From JBMDXB01 sp048594975 (GTDB lineage: Bacteria; Acidobacteriota; Vicinamibacteria; Vicinamibacterales; 2-12-FULL-66-21), in the NCBI GenBank assembly GCA_048594975.1, contig JBMDXQ010000040.1, positions 1 to 39,460 of the forward strand: 39,460 nucleotides of DNA. The letters run 5' to 3'. Position numbers and translations under genes: made by a program. Position 1 is the stretch's first letter. Each line of letters begins with the position of its first letter. Of the stretch, positions 8,364 to 16,755 are shown piece by piece. The notes under the pieces are model-generated. The model ran no database searches. It saw only the letters and a program-made list of their open reading frames with translations, and had not been told where the DNA came from.

Positions 8364-8400
8364 GTGTCACATTGTCACACATCGCTGATTCGCTCGGCAA
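8364..8400 (-). promoter_or_regulatory. Promoter with overlapping operator of the PIN TA pair
   Basis: On the minus strand, TTGCCG (8395-8400) and GACAAT (8371-8376) are spaced 18 bp apart and would start transcription at or next to ATG 8363. The 17-bp near-palindrome GTGTCACATTGTCACAC (8364-8380) covers the -10 and abuts the start codon. Antitoxin binding there would block transcription, the usual autoregulation of TA operons. Confidence 0.55.
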
Positions 8401-8538
8401 CCCATGGGCTCCGAATTCCAGAAACGCTGTTGTCGGCGTCAAATCTTCGAGAGGTTTGAAGGCAGACGACGACGGCTGCCACGCCACATCGTGGCGGCAC
8501 TCAGGCAGCATCGGGCCCCAGTTTCATGGTTGCAATCG

Positions 8539-8557
8539 CTGCACATTTTCCTGCACA
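8539..8557 (+). repeat. 12-bp phased repeat before tRNA half 2
   Basis: CTGCACA occurs at 8539 and 8551, exactly 12 bp apart. It is the upstream counterpart of the pair at 8876-8894 and analogous to the GGGACA triplets flanking copies 3 and 4. Between here and the VapBC-like operator (8400-8538) no gene is visible. Confidence 0.5.
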
Positions 8558-8699
8558 GCGAGGACGCGCTGAACGCGCCGCGACTGTTTCTCCGAAGCAA
8601 ACCGTGAGTGTGCTGGCGTTTTCAAGCATGCGACGCCGGACCGAAAAGCCGCTGCCCTGCGGCAACGAAATCGCGTGTGATGGAACTGCCAATCTCACA

Positions 8700-8754
8700 T
8701 ATACTTACGAAGCGCGGTGAGGTGGCCGAGAGGCTGAAGGCGGCGGTTTGCTAA
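8700..8754 (+). repeat. tRNA-Ser(GCU) 5' half, copy 2, with -10 box
   Basis: TATACT (8700-8705) is followed after 10 bp by the same 39-nt tRNA-Ser half (8716-8754) ending in TTGCTAA. The next three bases (ACC) still match the expected anticodon stem before the sequence diverges. No clear -35 and no strong terminator are seen. The half lies between two PIN TA operons that point away from it. Confidence 0.8.
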
Positions 8755-8875
8755 ACCTGCCAGGGTCGGATCAATACCTCACGAATTACACCGAATTTCA
8801 CGGTTTCCCGCCAAAAACCTCCCGATCGCGATTCCGTCCTGACCTGTCCCGATCTGCTGCTTGCCGACACGACTA

Positions 8876-8894
8876 CTGCACAATTTGCTGCACA
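8876..8894 (+). repeat. 12-bp phased repeat after tRNA half 2
   Basis: CTGCACA at 8876 and 8888, 12 bp apart, begins 122 bp after the tRNA half, the same offset as in copies 3 and 4. The surrounding text (TGCACAATTTGCTGCACAGT) closely matches the orphan pair at 15292. No gene is recognisable in 8755-9069. Confidence 0.5.
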
Positions 8895-9069
8895 GTGCCG
8901 GGGAAGGGTCGCGCCGTCTGGCTGATAATGAATAGTCAGAACTCGGCTTAACATCGGAGCGGCGGCTCCCTGGCCCGTCGATCGGGAAAGGGCGCCATCG
9001 ATCTTGACGAGGTAAGCACGGCACAGCCACAGAGCGCTGAACCAGACGCGGGCTTGCCGCAGAATCATT

Positions 9070-9081
9070 GTACAATTGTAC
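9070..9081 (+). promoter_or_regulatory. Palindrome before PIN toxin 2, probable operator
   Basis: GTACAATTGTAC is a perfect 12-bp palindrome ending 6 bp before ATG 9088. It contains a -10-like TACAAT (9071-9076), so repressor binding would cover the promoter. A good -35 at the right distance is not apparent. Confidence 0.5.
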
Positions 9082-9087
9082 GAAGCG

Positions 9088-9492
9088 ATGCCCGCGAACA
9101 TCGTCATCGACACGTCGGCGATTCTGGCCGTGCTCCTCGATGAATCCGAGAAACAGGCGGTGGTTGAGGCCACAACCGGGAGCGTCGTGTGTGCGCCGGC
9201 GTCCCTGCGCTGGGAGGTTGGGAACGCCGCCACCGCCGGCGTCAAGAGGCGCCGGCTGACGCGGGAGCGCGCGCGACAACTGCTCACCGACTTCGAGCAG
9301 GTGCCGATTCGAGAGCTCGCCATCGACCTCCTGCGTGCGGTGGATTTGGGTCTAGAGTTGGGCATCTACGCGTACGACGCGTACATTCTGGAAGCAGCCC
9401 GATCGTCTGGATACCCGCTGCTCGCGCTCGACGGTCCGATCCGGAGGAATGCCAAGAAGCTCGGCTTGTCCTTGGTGGAGTTGGATCTATGA
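9088..9492 (+). CDS. vapC: PIN-domain toxin (VapC-like), toxin-first operon
   Basis: A 134-residue PIN protein with D8 (VIDTSAILAVL), E43 (RWEVGNA), D97 (YAYDAYILEAA) and D115 (LLALDGPI), the four-acid set of VapC ribonucleases. ATG 9088 is preferred to the upstream TTG at 9076, which lies inside the palindrome. Its stop overlaps the start of the antitoxin (ATGA), so here the toxin is first, opposite to the neighbouring PIN pair. It lies about 200 bp after the phased repeat of unit 2. It appears complete. Confidence 0.87.
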   Translation: MPANIVIDTSAILAVLLDESEKQAVVEATTGSVVCAPASLRWEVGNAATAGVKRRRLTRERARQLLTDFEQVPIRELAIDLLRAVDLGLELGIYAYDAYILEAARSSGYPLLALDGPIRRNAKKLGLSLVELDL

Positions 9493-9782
9493 AGCTCTAT
9501 ACCTACTCAACAGCACGGCAGCGGCTCGCCGAGGTGCTCGAGGAGGCGTCTCGGAAAGGAGAAGTCCAGATCCGACGTCAGGACGGTCGCGTGTACGCCG
9601 TGACGCCCGTCGCGAAGCCGGCACAGTCGCCATTCGCCAATGTCGCCGGGCGGGCCGTCAAGGGTGTGACGTCCAAGGATCTGCTCCGAACAGTCCATGG
9701 GGAAGGATGGGCACGTGGCGCACGTGCGTTGCGCAGCGCTCGGAGGAGTAGCGCGGCCCAGCGCAAGAGCCGGGCGGGTTAG
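9489..9782 (+). CDS. Phd-type antitoxin of PIN toxin 2
   Basis: A 97-residue antitoxin with an N-terminal MKLYTYSTARQRLAEVLEEA helix and a VQIRRQDGRVYAVTPV strand pair, the Phd/YefM fold. The C-terminal half is basic (SARRSSAAQRKSRAG) and presumably binds the toxin. ATGA overlap with the toxin gives coupling. About 95 bp of its 5' part is close in DNA sequence to the orphan antitoxin at 16756, after which the two diverge completely. Confidence 0.75.
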   Translation: MKLYTYSTARQRLAEVLEEASRKGEVQIRRQDGRVYAVTPVAKPAQSPFANVAGRAVKGVTSKDLLRTVHGEGWARGARALRSARRSSAAQRKSRAG

Positions 9783-9941
9783 AGACGCACTCTGAGCGGC
9801 AACCAATCGGACAGCAGCGCGCGGCGTCCGTTCTACGCCGAGCATGGTCTTTTGTTGGGAGACTTGCGGGCGGGCACAGCGCCAAAACGCGCCTAGCGCC
9901 CGCCAGCGGAACGGCAATCGTCTCGACCGATCGAACGCGAC

Positions 9942-11234
9942 CTACTGTAGCTTCTGGAAGAAATTCTTCACCATGTTTCGGGCGACCTTGCGTCCAACCT
10001 GCGCTCCGTTCATGTCGGAGTGACGGAAATGCATCCCGCCATAGACCCGGGCGTCGGCGATCTCCTTCTCGATGTCATTGAACTTGTAGTAGGTCCGGAT
10101 CGGAGTCGCTACCGGAACGGGCGGGCCGATGGTCTCGATAGTGATCGGCGTGTCCCCGCCAAAGAACGCCTGCATTACGTCATAGGTGGCGTACGAGCCG
10201 CACGTGTGCGCAGCCGGGTACTCCGGGTGGTTCGGGGTCGGCACGAACGGCGTCCACGTCAAATCCGCCGGTTCGGTAAGCAGGTTGCCATCAGTGTCTG
10301 CGCGCCAAATCGCTTGGCGAGGCCGCCAGGACACGTAGTGATACTTCGCATCGAAGCAGCCGATGATGCCGTCGGCGTGCGCGGTGAAGCCCATTGCGAA
10401 AAGGCGTGCCGTCTCGACCACGTTGAGCTGGTATTGGATCGCCGCTCGCTGGAACGTGTCACGAAGCATGAAGTAGGTCTGGCCGGCCCAGAATCTCGCC
10501 GTGTCGTTATCATAGGACGAGCGAAGCGACCCGGTGCTGCCGCCCCAGTCGCGTGTTTTGGCCCAATCGTCCGCGTACTCGGCCGACGTGAGCGGTAGCG
10601 GTCCTTCCGGACGGTACTGGTCCGGCGAGCTCATGGTCCAGGGACGCACGGCGCGGAGGCTGGCTCCGACCGGAGTCGAGCCGGCCGGGAACGGCTCGAA
10701 CACGCCGGGACCGGCCGGCGGCTGCACGTACGGCGGATTGCTTGAGCATGGGCCGATGCAGGTCTCCAGCCCGTCCCCCGCACGCATCGTCAGGAGCTGC
10801 CAGGCGACCACCTCGCCCACCGCAATCCCGTCGCTCTTTGCCGGCCCGTCCGGGATGGTTGCCATGTAGTCGGCGTACTGGCTCTGGAGAAGCGCCTGCT
10901 GGGGTGGAAAGCGTTCGTGAAGCACGCGAAATGCCGCGGTCGCGACGGCCGCCGTCTCGTCCGCCCCGGCAGGCACGATTACAGGCGCCGTGTAAGGTCG
11001 ATACCCACCTGCGATTGCGACCGCGGCGTCGTACATCGCGATTGGCGCCAATGGCGAGTAGGCGAGCTGACCCCCGAGGAAGACCGTCGGCGCAATTGTG
11101 TTCTGCGCAATGAGCGCCCAGTCGGTGACGACGTTCGGCGCCGTTTGCGAGCCGAGGTTCTGCGAGCCGACACGTGGCGTGTTCCAGGTTGCGAACAGAC
11201 AGCACATGAGCACAAAGCCAGCAAACGCACGCAT
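9942..11234 (-). CDS. Vanadium-dependent haloperoxidase-like protein (PAP2 superfamily), exported
   Basis: A 430-residue protein with an N-terminal signal (RAFAGFVLMCCLFATWNT). The conserved vanadate/phosphate pocket of the haloperoxidase-acid phosphatase superfamily is recognisable: a basic WRPRQAI segment, PEYPAAHTCGS (the P-x-x-H loop) and ARVYGGMHFRHSD near the C-terminus. Haloperoxidases oxidise halides with H2O2; relatives act as phosphatases, and the sequence alone does not decide. ATG 11234 is chosen over 11252 because AAGGAGG lies 6-7 bp upstream. It is divergent from the ECF sigma gene. Confidence 0.82.
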   Translation of the reverse strand: MRAFAGFVLMCCLFATWNTPRVGSQNLGSQTAPNVVTDWALIAQNTIAPTVFLGGQLAYSPLAPIAMYDAAVAIAGGYRPYTAPVIVPAGADETAAVATAAFRVLHERFPPQQALLQSQYADYMATIPDGPAKSDGIAVGEVVAWQLLTMRAGDGLETCIGPCSSNPPYVQPPAGPGVFEPFPAGSTPVGASLRAVRPWTMSSPDQYRPEGPLPLTSAEYADDWAKTRDWGGSTGSLRSSYDNDTARFWAGQTYFMLRDTFQRAAIQYQLNVVETARLFAMGFTAHADGIIGCFDAKYHYVSWRPRQAIWRADTDGNLLTEPADLTWTPFVPTPNHPEYPAAHTCGSYATYDVMQAFFGGDTPITIETIGPPVPVATPIRTYYKFNDIEKEIADARVYGGMHFRHSDMNGAQVGRKVARNMVKNFFQKLQ

Positions 11235-11380
11235 GATCAGCCTCCTTTGCACGAGCGGGCAAACCGCGGCGGACCCGTGGCGGCTGTCAACATCCCGAGC
11301 GCGGCCACACGGGGACTCCAGCTAGAATGAGTCGTTCCGCAGCTGTCGCTATCTGGTAAGGCGACGCGTAGAGGCAAACC

Positions 11381-12001
11381 TTGTCATCGGGTTCACAACC
11401 GGCAGAACCAGGGCCGATCCCCTCGGCTCCACAGATCACTCTGCTGCTGGACGCGTGGCGGGCAGGCAGTACCTCGGCCCTCGACGAGCTCGTTCCGCTC
11501 GTCGAAGCCGAGCTTCGGCGGCTGGCGCGGGGCTATCTGCGGCGAGAGCGGCCCGGGCATGTGCTTCAGACCACGGCCCTCGTCAACGAGGCGTTCGTGC
11601 GATTGGTCGGCTGGCAAGAGATCACGTGGCAGAACCGCGCGCACTTCATCGCCATGGCGGCGCAGTTGATGCGGCACATCCTCGTCGACATCGCACGGCG
11701 CCGTGCACGAAGCGCCGACGGTCCCCACGTGCTTGTGGTCAACCTGGCAGACGCCGAGCGGGCCGTCCAGGATCGATCCAGAGATGTCATGGCGCTGGAC
11801 GAAGCCTTGCGCGAGCTCGCTGAGCACGATCCCCGGAAGTCACAGATCGTCGAGCTGCGTTTCTTCGGTGGACTGACCCTGGGGGAGATCGCCGAGGTGC
11901 TCGGAGTGGCCCCCGTCACGGTCAGCCGCGAGTGGGCCAAAGCGCGGGGCTGGCTCCGACGCGAGGTCGCGCGCGGCGGGCCGAAGCGCACCCACAGGTG
12001 A
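11381..12001 (+). CDS. ECF-type RNA polymerase sigma factor (TIGR02999-like)
   Basis: A 206-residue sigma factor. Region 2 contains LRRLARGYLRRERPGHVLQTTALVNEAFVRL and the WQNRAHFIAMAAQLMRHILVD segment typical of this acidobacterial/planctomycete ECF group. Region 4 is the helix-turn-helix VELRFFGGLTLGEIAEVLGVAPVTVSREW. The start is TTG 11381, as no ATG with a ribosome site is available nearby. The kinase gene begins 9 bp after the stop, so the two form an operon. The kinase probably controls the sigma factor by phosphorylation in place of a classic anti-sigma factor; this is inference. Confidence 0.88.
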   Translation: MSSGSQPAEPGPIPSAPQITLLLDAWRAGSTSALDELVPLVEAELRRLARGYLRRERPGHVLQTTALVNEAFVRLVGWQEITWQNRAHFIAMAAQLMRHILVDIARRRARSADGPHVLVVNLADAERAVQDRSRDVMALDEALRELAEHDPRKSQIVELRFFGGLTLGEIAEVLGVAPVTVSREWAKARGWLRREVARGGPKRTHR

Positions 12002-12010
12002 CGGAGACAG

Positions 12011-14860
12011 ATGGAGGGTCGACGCTGGGCGGTCGCAGACAGCGTCTTGGGCGCAGCGCTCGAGCGACCACCACACGAACGTGAGGCATTCGTGCAGCAG
12101 GCCTGCGCGGATGACGAGGAGCTCCGGCGGGACGTGGACTCGCTGCTGGCGCACGTGCGAGACGCCGGCGACTTCCTCGAGCGGTCCGCGGGCCAACTGC
12201 TCGACGTCACCGCAGCGTCAGGTCGCCATTCGCCGCTGCCGAGCTCGTTTGGGCCTTATCGGATCCTCGAACCGCTGGGCAGTGGCGGAATGGCCGAAGT
12301 CTATCGAGCGCGCGACGACCGGCTCAAACGCGATGTCGCGCTCAAGGTTCTTCCGGGCCTTCTTGCGGCCGACCCCGACCGTCTGGCGAGGTTTCAGCGC
12401 GAGGCGGAGATCCTCGCGTCGCTTAATCACCCTCACATCGCGGCAATCCATGGCGTCGAAGAGCGCGACGGGCTCCGCGCGCTGGTGCTGGAACTGGTCG
12501 ATGGCGACACACTCGCCGATCGTATCGCCCGCGGACCGCTGTCCATTCGTGACGCGCTCGCCATCGGCCGAAAGGTGGCCGACGCATTGGATGCTGCGCA
12601 CGAACACGGAATCGTCCATCGCGATCTGAAGCCGGCGAACATCAAGGTCACGCCCCAAGGCCAGGTGAAGGTCCTGGATTTCGGCCTCGCGAAGCTGGCG
12701 CGCGAATCCATGATCGCACCCGCGGTTGCAGCGTCAGAGGGATGCCCCGCGAACCCCGATCCCGTTGTCACGCGACAGGGAACTATTCTCGGAACCGCGG
12801 CATACATGGCGCCGGAACAGGCGTGTGGACAACCGATCGATCGGCGCACGGACGTGTGGGCTTTTGGGGCCGTGCTCTACGAGATGCTGACAGGACGAAG
12901 AGCCTTCCCAGGCGAGGACCTGAGGCGGACTCTTGGCGCCGTCCTGAACGCCGACCCGGACTGGTCGGCGCTGCCCGCCGATCTCCCGTGTCGAATTCGG
13001 AGGCTGCTCGAACTGTGTCTCGAGCGAGATATCGGTCGCCGCGCGCGTGACATGGCTACTGTCGGCTTGATCATGGACGGTGCATTCGAGACCGCTGTCC
13101 CCGTGCCGGATCGGGAGCAGACGCCTCGAACGGGTTTGTGGTCGCGTGCGCCGTTGCGGTGGGCCGTTGGATCGATGATCGGCGTGCTCGCGATCCTCGC
13201 CGCGTGGAGCACGCGTCCTGTGGAGCAGCCGCGGGTCTCGCGTTTCGTGCTGCCTGTGGATACGCTCGCACGGTTCAATCCGTCGGTGCCGGCAATCTCT
13301 CCCGACGGACGGTACATTGCCTACACCTGGGGCCCGGACGGTAGCCGGACGCTCTCGCTTCACAGGATGGCTGACCCGGAAGGGGCACCTCTCGCCGAGT
13401 TCGGCGGCGCATCATACCCGTTCTTTTCGCCGGATTCGGCCTGGCTCGGATTCTTCGCCGGCGGCGAGCTCAGAAAGGTCTCCGTGCTTGGTGGACCCCC
13501 TCAGGCGCTTGCCCGCGCGAATGCTGGCCGCGGTGCAAGTTGGGGCGATGACAACCGAATCGTGTTCGCCCCAAGCTTTCGCTCGCCCTTGCTGCGCGTG
13601 TCGGCAGACGGCGGCGTTCCCGAGACGCTCACCAAGCTGGATGTGGATCTCGACGAAAGCGGCCACCGGCGGCCATACGTCCTCCCGGGCTCTCGCGCGG
13701 TGATCTTCACCGCGGTCCGCACTCGGGACGACGCGGTTATTGTCACCTCGCTGGAAACGGGCGAACGACGCCTGACGATCGAAGGGGCGGGATTTGCCCG
13801 ATACGTCGCAACCGGTCATCTGGTGTACCTGCAGGGAGGGCGCCTGATGGCAGCGCGCTTCGACATCGGGCGATTAGCGGCTGTAGGACCTGCGGTCCCC
13901 GTCCTCGACATCGGTCCCCCGTCCACCGATGCGGTGGGCTTCGAGGTCACGGATGCGGGGCTGCTCGCCTACCGGTCCGGATCGGCAGGTACATCTACGC
14001 TCGTATGGGTCAATCGGGCGGGCGCGGTCACACCATTCCCCCGGGCGTTGCGCGGCTTCGCTCACCCTCGCGTGTCGCCGGACGGCCAGCGCATTGTGGC
14101 GTCTCGTGAGAACGATCTCTGGATCTATGACGTGGCTCGGGACTCGTTGTCGCAGCTCACGTTTCAAGGCGGCCTCATCCCGCTGTGGACGCCGGACGGG
14201 CGTGAGGTGATATACGGCCGGGCGAGGCCCGGCACGGGATGGGACATCTTTCGGAAACCTGCGGACGGCAGCGGCTCCGAGCAGGAGCTCGTGGCAAGGC
14301 CGCTGGATCAGGTGCCGAGCGGCGGCAACCCGTCGTTGGACGGTAGCCTGGTTCCCTACTCCGAGTGGTCACTCGATACGGCGGGCGATATTCGGTTCCT
14401 GTCGATGAAGGATGGCGCCGACCGTGTTTTCCTGAAGACCCCCGAATTCGAGCTCAACGCCTCGTTCTCAGCTGACGCGCGATATGTTGCCTATGTGTCC
14501 ACCGAGCTGGGCACGCCGGAGGTGTTCATCCGTCCGGTGATTGGACAGGGCGGCGTTCGCCGGGTCTCAACCGACGGAGGCGTCGAACCCCATTGGTCGC
14601 CCAACGGAGAGCTCTTCTTCCGCAACGGTACCAAGGTTCTTGCGGTCGACGTGAGGACGCAGCCAGATCTGGTGGTGAGCATGCCTCGGACGCTTTTCGA
14701 AGGGCCATATGTCCTGAGCGCGATCTGGGATCGGAACTACGACGTCACGGCGGATGGCGAGCGGTTCTTGATGGTCCAACAGGCCGATGCCGGTGAGAGC
14801 ACCGTTCGCCTCAACATCATCGTCAACTGGTTCGAAGAACTGAAGGAGAAGACGCCTTGA
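12011..14860 (+). CDS. Membrane Ser/Thr kinase with PD40 beta-propeller (operon 1)
   Basis: A 949-residue protein. A leading helical region (1-80) is followed by a PknB-like kinase: G-loop GSGGMAEVYRA (90-100), lysine K112 in ALKVL, catalytic HRDLKPAN (D205), DFG at D223 and MAPEQ (266-270). One membrane helix (about 383-399) leads to an extracytoplasmic domain of WD40-like blades (AISPDGRYIAYTW, FFSPDSAWLGFFA, RVSPDGQRIVASR). All catalytic residues are present. The domain order matches the second kinase at 32534, so the two are paralogues. It probably senses a ligand through the propeller and signals to its co-transcribed sigma factor. Confidence 0.92.
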   Translation: MEGRRWAVADSVLGAALERPPHEREAFVQQACADDEELRRDVDSLLAHVRDAGDFLERSAGQLLDVTAASGRHSPLPSSFGPYRILEPLGSGGMAEVYRARDDRLKRDVALKVLPGLLAADPDRLARFQREAEILASLNHPHIAAIHGVEERDGLRALVLELVDGDTLADRIARGPLSIRDALAIGRKVADALDAAHEHGIVHRDLKPANIKVTPQGQVKVLDFGLAKLARESMIAPAVAASEGCPANPDPVVTRQGTILGTAAYMAPEQACGQPIDRRTDVWAFGAVLYEMLTGRRAFPGEDLRRTLGAVLNADPDWSALPADLPCRIRRLLELCLERDIGRRARDMATVGLIMDGAFETAVPVPDREQTPRTGLWSRAPLRWAVGSMIGVLAILAAWSTRPVEQPRVSRFVLPVDTLARFNPSVPAISPDGRYIAYTWGPDGSRTLSLHRMADPEGAPLAEFGGASYPFFSPDSAWLGFFAGGELRKVSVLGGPPQALARANAGRGASWGDDNRIVFAPSFRSPLLRVSADGGVPETLTKLDVDLDESGHRRPYVLPGSRAVIFTAVRTRDDAVIVTSLETGERRLTIEGAGFARYVATGHLVYLQGGRLMAARFDIGRLAAVGPAVPVLDIGPPSTDAVGFEVTDAGLLAYRSGSAGTSTLVWVNRAGAVTPFPRALRGFAHPRVSPDGQRIVASRENDLWIYDVARDSLSQLTFQGGLIPLWTPDGREVIYGRARPGTGWDIFRKPADGSGSEQELVARPLDQVPSGGNPSLDGSLVPYSEWSLDTAGDIRFLSMKDGADRVFLKTPEFELNASFSADARYVAYVSTELGTPEVFIRPVIGQGGVRRVSTDGGVEPHWSPNGELFFRNGTKVLAVDVRTQPDLVVSMPRTLFEGPYVLSAIWDRNYDVTADGERFLMVQQADAGESTVRLNIIVNWFEELKEKTP

Positions 14861-14874
14861 CCGTGACAACAGAG

Positions 14875-15312
14875 TCAGTCCCCTGACTTTCTCGGCTTGC
14901 GTGATCTGGTGAACCCGAAGCCGACCTTCCGTAGCACCCAGCGCAGGTCCCACAATCCGCAACCGATGAAGTAACTGCACACCACGTACTCGGCCGCGGA
15001 GTGCGGCACGAAACCGAACGCGGTCTTTTTTGGCCGTACCGCCGCCGTGTTCGTCGCACTCGGTCTCGAGAATCAACCGTGAGTTGATCAGCGGCATATG
15101 GCGCGCCAACCATTCGATCCCCGTGACCACGGTGGAAGAGTAGGCGAAGAGATGCCTGACGTTCTTCGCGTTCGCTTCGCTCCGATCACGATGCGGGAAC
15201 CGGTGATAACGATGCGCTGGAACACGTGACCACGACGGCGTGAACTGAGTGGTCAACGATGCGTGGAATGCGCAGAAGAGCCAGGCGACTGCCGCACAAT
15301 TTGCTGGACAGT
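14875..15312 (-). pseudogene. Decayed ORF of unknown family, frameshifted
   Basis: On the minus strand one frame reads HASLTTQFTPSWSRVPAHRY and then VTGIEWLARHMPLINSRLIL, ending near AKK. After a run of six A residues (T-run 15026-15031 on the plus strand) a neighbouring frame continues coherently: FGFVPHSAAEYVVCSYFIGC, then WDLRWVLRKVGFGFTRSRKP and a stop at 14875. The join suggests slippage at the homopolymer. The upstream end merges into a phased repeat at 15292. I do not recognise the family. Nothing else is apparent in 14861-15290. Confidence 0.35.
15292..15310 (+). repeat. Orphan 12-bp phased repeat near Fic TA
   Basis: CCGCACA (15292) and CTGGACA (15304), 12 bp apart, sit in a context (GCACAATTTGCTGGACAGTACC) nearly identical to the pair after tRNA half 2. 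No tRNA half is found nearby, so this may be the remains of a fifth unit. The stretch 15311-15630 holds no gene I can support. The Fic TA operon begins about 340 bp downstream. Confidence 0.45.
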
Positions 15313-15630
15313 ACCGGCTGCCGCAGACCAGGCCGCCGGCTCGTGAACAACCGCGCTTCAGGAACTCAAGGCCGACGCGTAGGACGACGCGTGCTTCCCG
15401 AGCACACGTAAGGCCGGGCCGCACATGAACCACGCGCCAGCAACCATGTCGAGTAGGGCGCGACGGCGGTGTGCGACCGCGGCTGTTGTGACGCCGAGAA
15501 GCGCTCCCACGCTGGATTGCACGAGGGAGCGATCGGCAGCGGCAAGCGAAGGTCGCTCGCATGTACGGTCAAGGCGCGGGCAGCGAACCTCGGCATCGAA
15601 ACGGCCCCAGCTCAGAACACCCGGGTGATG

Positions 15631-15647
15631 TCAGAATACGATTCTGA
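15631..15647 (+). promoter_or_regulatory. Operator of Fic TA operon
   Basis: TCAGAAT (15631-15637) and ATTCTGA (15641-15647) form a perfect 7-3-7 inverted repeat 7 bp before ATG 15655. Ribbon-helix-helix antitoxins bind such short palindromes to repress their own operon. Confidence 0.6.
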
Positions 15648-15654
15648 TATCATT

Positions 15655-16050
15655 ATGGCCATGAAGCGTAAGTCCGGCGTGCCTTCGCGAAGCGCCTCCT
15701 CCCGATCGAAGCCGAGGCTCCAGCGGAGGGCGACGACATTTCGTCTCGAGCCGCGGTTGCAGCGAGGACTCGAGCTCCTGAGCGACATTCGAAGAGCCCC
15801 GCTGAACCGGCTCGTGAACGAGGCCGTCGACAACTACCTCGACGTGCAGGCGACGCGCCTCGAGACCGACCTCGAAGCCACGCTTCAGCGCGTGAAAGCG
15901 TACCGAGCCGCCGATCCGGACTTCGAACACGCGATCGCCGGATTCGCGGAAGCCGAGGCAGCGCATGCGGCCGAGGACCCCGTGGAGGGCAGCACCGTTC
16001 GCGCACGTGGCCCCGCCCAACGTCTGGTGCGCGAGCTGATTCGTGGCTGA
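15655..16050 (+). CDS. Ribbon-helix-helix antitoxin of Fic toxin
   Basis: A 131-residue antitoxin. After a basic lead, RRATTFRLEPRLQRGLELLS and PLNRLVNEAVDNYLDVQATR give the strand-helix-helix of the Arc/CopG superfamily. The C-terminal half is an acidic helix (FEHAIAGFAEAEAAHAAEDP) that would mask the toxin. ATG 15655 is preferred because it follows the palindrome; a second ATG is at 15661. Its end overlaps the Fic start by 8 bp. Confidence 0.72.
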   Translation: MAMKRKSGVPSRSASSRSKPRLQRRATTFRLEPRLQRGLELLSDIRRAPLNRLVNEAVDNYLDVQATRLETDLEATLQRVKAYRAADPDFEHAIAGFAEAEAAHAAEDPVEGSTVRARGPAQRLVRELIRG

Positions 16051-16654
16051 CTGGGATGCCGACAGCCCACGCCTTCGCCAGAACCTGATCAACGTTCTTC
16101 GCGACGCCCGCGACAGGGCGCTCCGCAGGGATCGGCCGACTGTCGACGACGCACGTCGCTGGCACCGTGGCATGATGACCGGGCTCCGGGTCCCCGACAG
16201 TAAGTACCGAGGTCGCTTCCGCGGCGAGCGTGGCCTCGAGACGACGCGCGTGTGGATCGGCGCGCGTGAAGGTGTCGGTGCGGCTGGCGTCGCCCGAGCG
16301 CTCGCGGCGTTCGAACGCACGCTGCAACGCGCGGTTGCCGCGCTCGATGCGCGATACCCGCAGGAACAGGAACTGGACGTCGACGGCCTTGCCGCGGTGA
16401 TCGACCTATCGGCGTGGGCGCACGCCGAGTGGGTGCGGATGCATCCGTTCGCAAACGGGAACGGCCGGACGGCGCGGATTTGGGCCAACGCCATCTTGAT
16501 GCGCTACGGCTTGCCGCCCGCCGTTCGACTTCGTCCCCGACCGGGCGGCGGCTACGGGCTCGCCGGCGCCGCGGCGATGGACGGTGACTGGCGCCCGACG
16601 GCCGCAGTGTTCCGGACGATGCTCGAGGAAGTGCTGTCTGAACGCGGGCCGTGA
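16043..16654 (+). CDS. Fic/Doc-family toxin
   Basis: A 203-residue Fic-domain protein. The complete active-site motif HPFANGNGRTAR lies at residues 134-145, with His134 as the general base. Fic enzymes transfer AMP (or phosphate in Doc) from a nucleotide to a target protein; Fic toxins of TA systems often modify topoisomerases or EF-Tu. The start is GTG 16043, overlapping the antitoxin. The conserved R-x-x-x-x-W-x segment before the motif (YRGRFRGERG, TTRVWIG) is the flap. It looks intact and paired. Confidence 0.9.
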   Translation: MADWDADSPRLRQNLINVLRDARDRALRRDRPTVDDARRWHRGMMTGLRVPDSKYRGRFRGERGLETTRVWIGAREGVGAAGVARALAAFERTLQRAVAALDARYPQEQELDVDGLAAVIDLSAWAHAEWVRMHPFANGNGRTARIWANAILMRYGLPPAVRLRPRPGGGYGLAGAAAMDGDWRPTAAVFRTMLEEVLSERGP

Positions 16655-16755
16655 GCGTCTACGCCGCAGCACTCCAAGTGGTGACGAAGCACGCGTCAGA
16701 GCGTCTCAGGGAGAATGACGCTGAGACTCGGTTATCGCGGGTGACCGCCGGATTC

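Noticed and set aside
9866..9903. Terminator after PIN TA pair 2
   Set aside because: GCGGGCG and CGCCCGC can pair, but the loop is 24 nt long and no T-run follows; support is too weak to list.
14567..15562. A single 331-residue minus-strand protein
   Set aside because: Its downstream half runs antisense through the end of the kinase gene and its middle is better explained by two joined frames.
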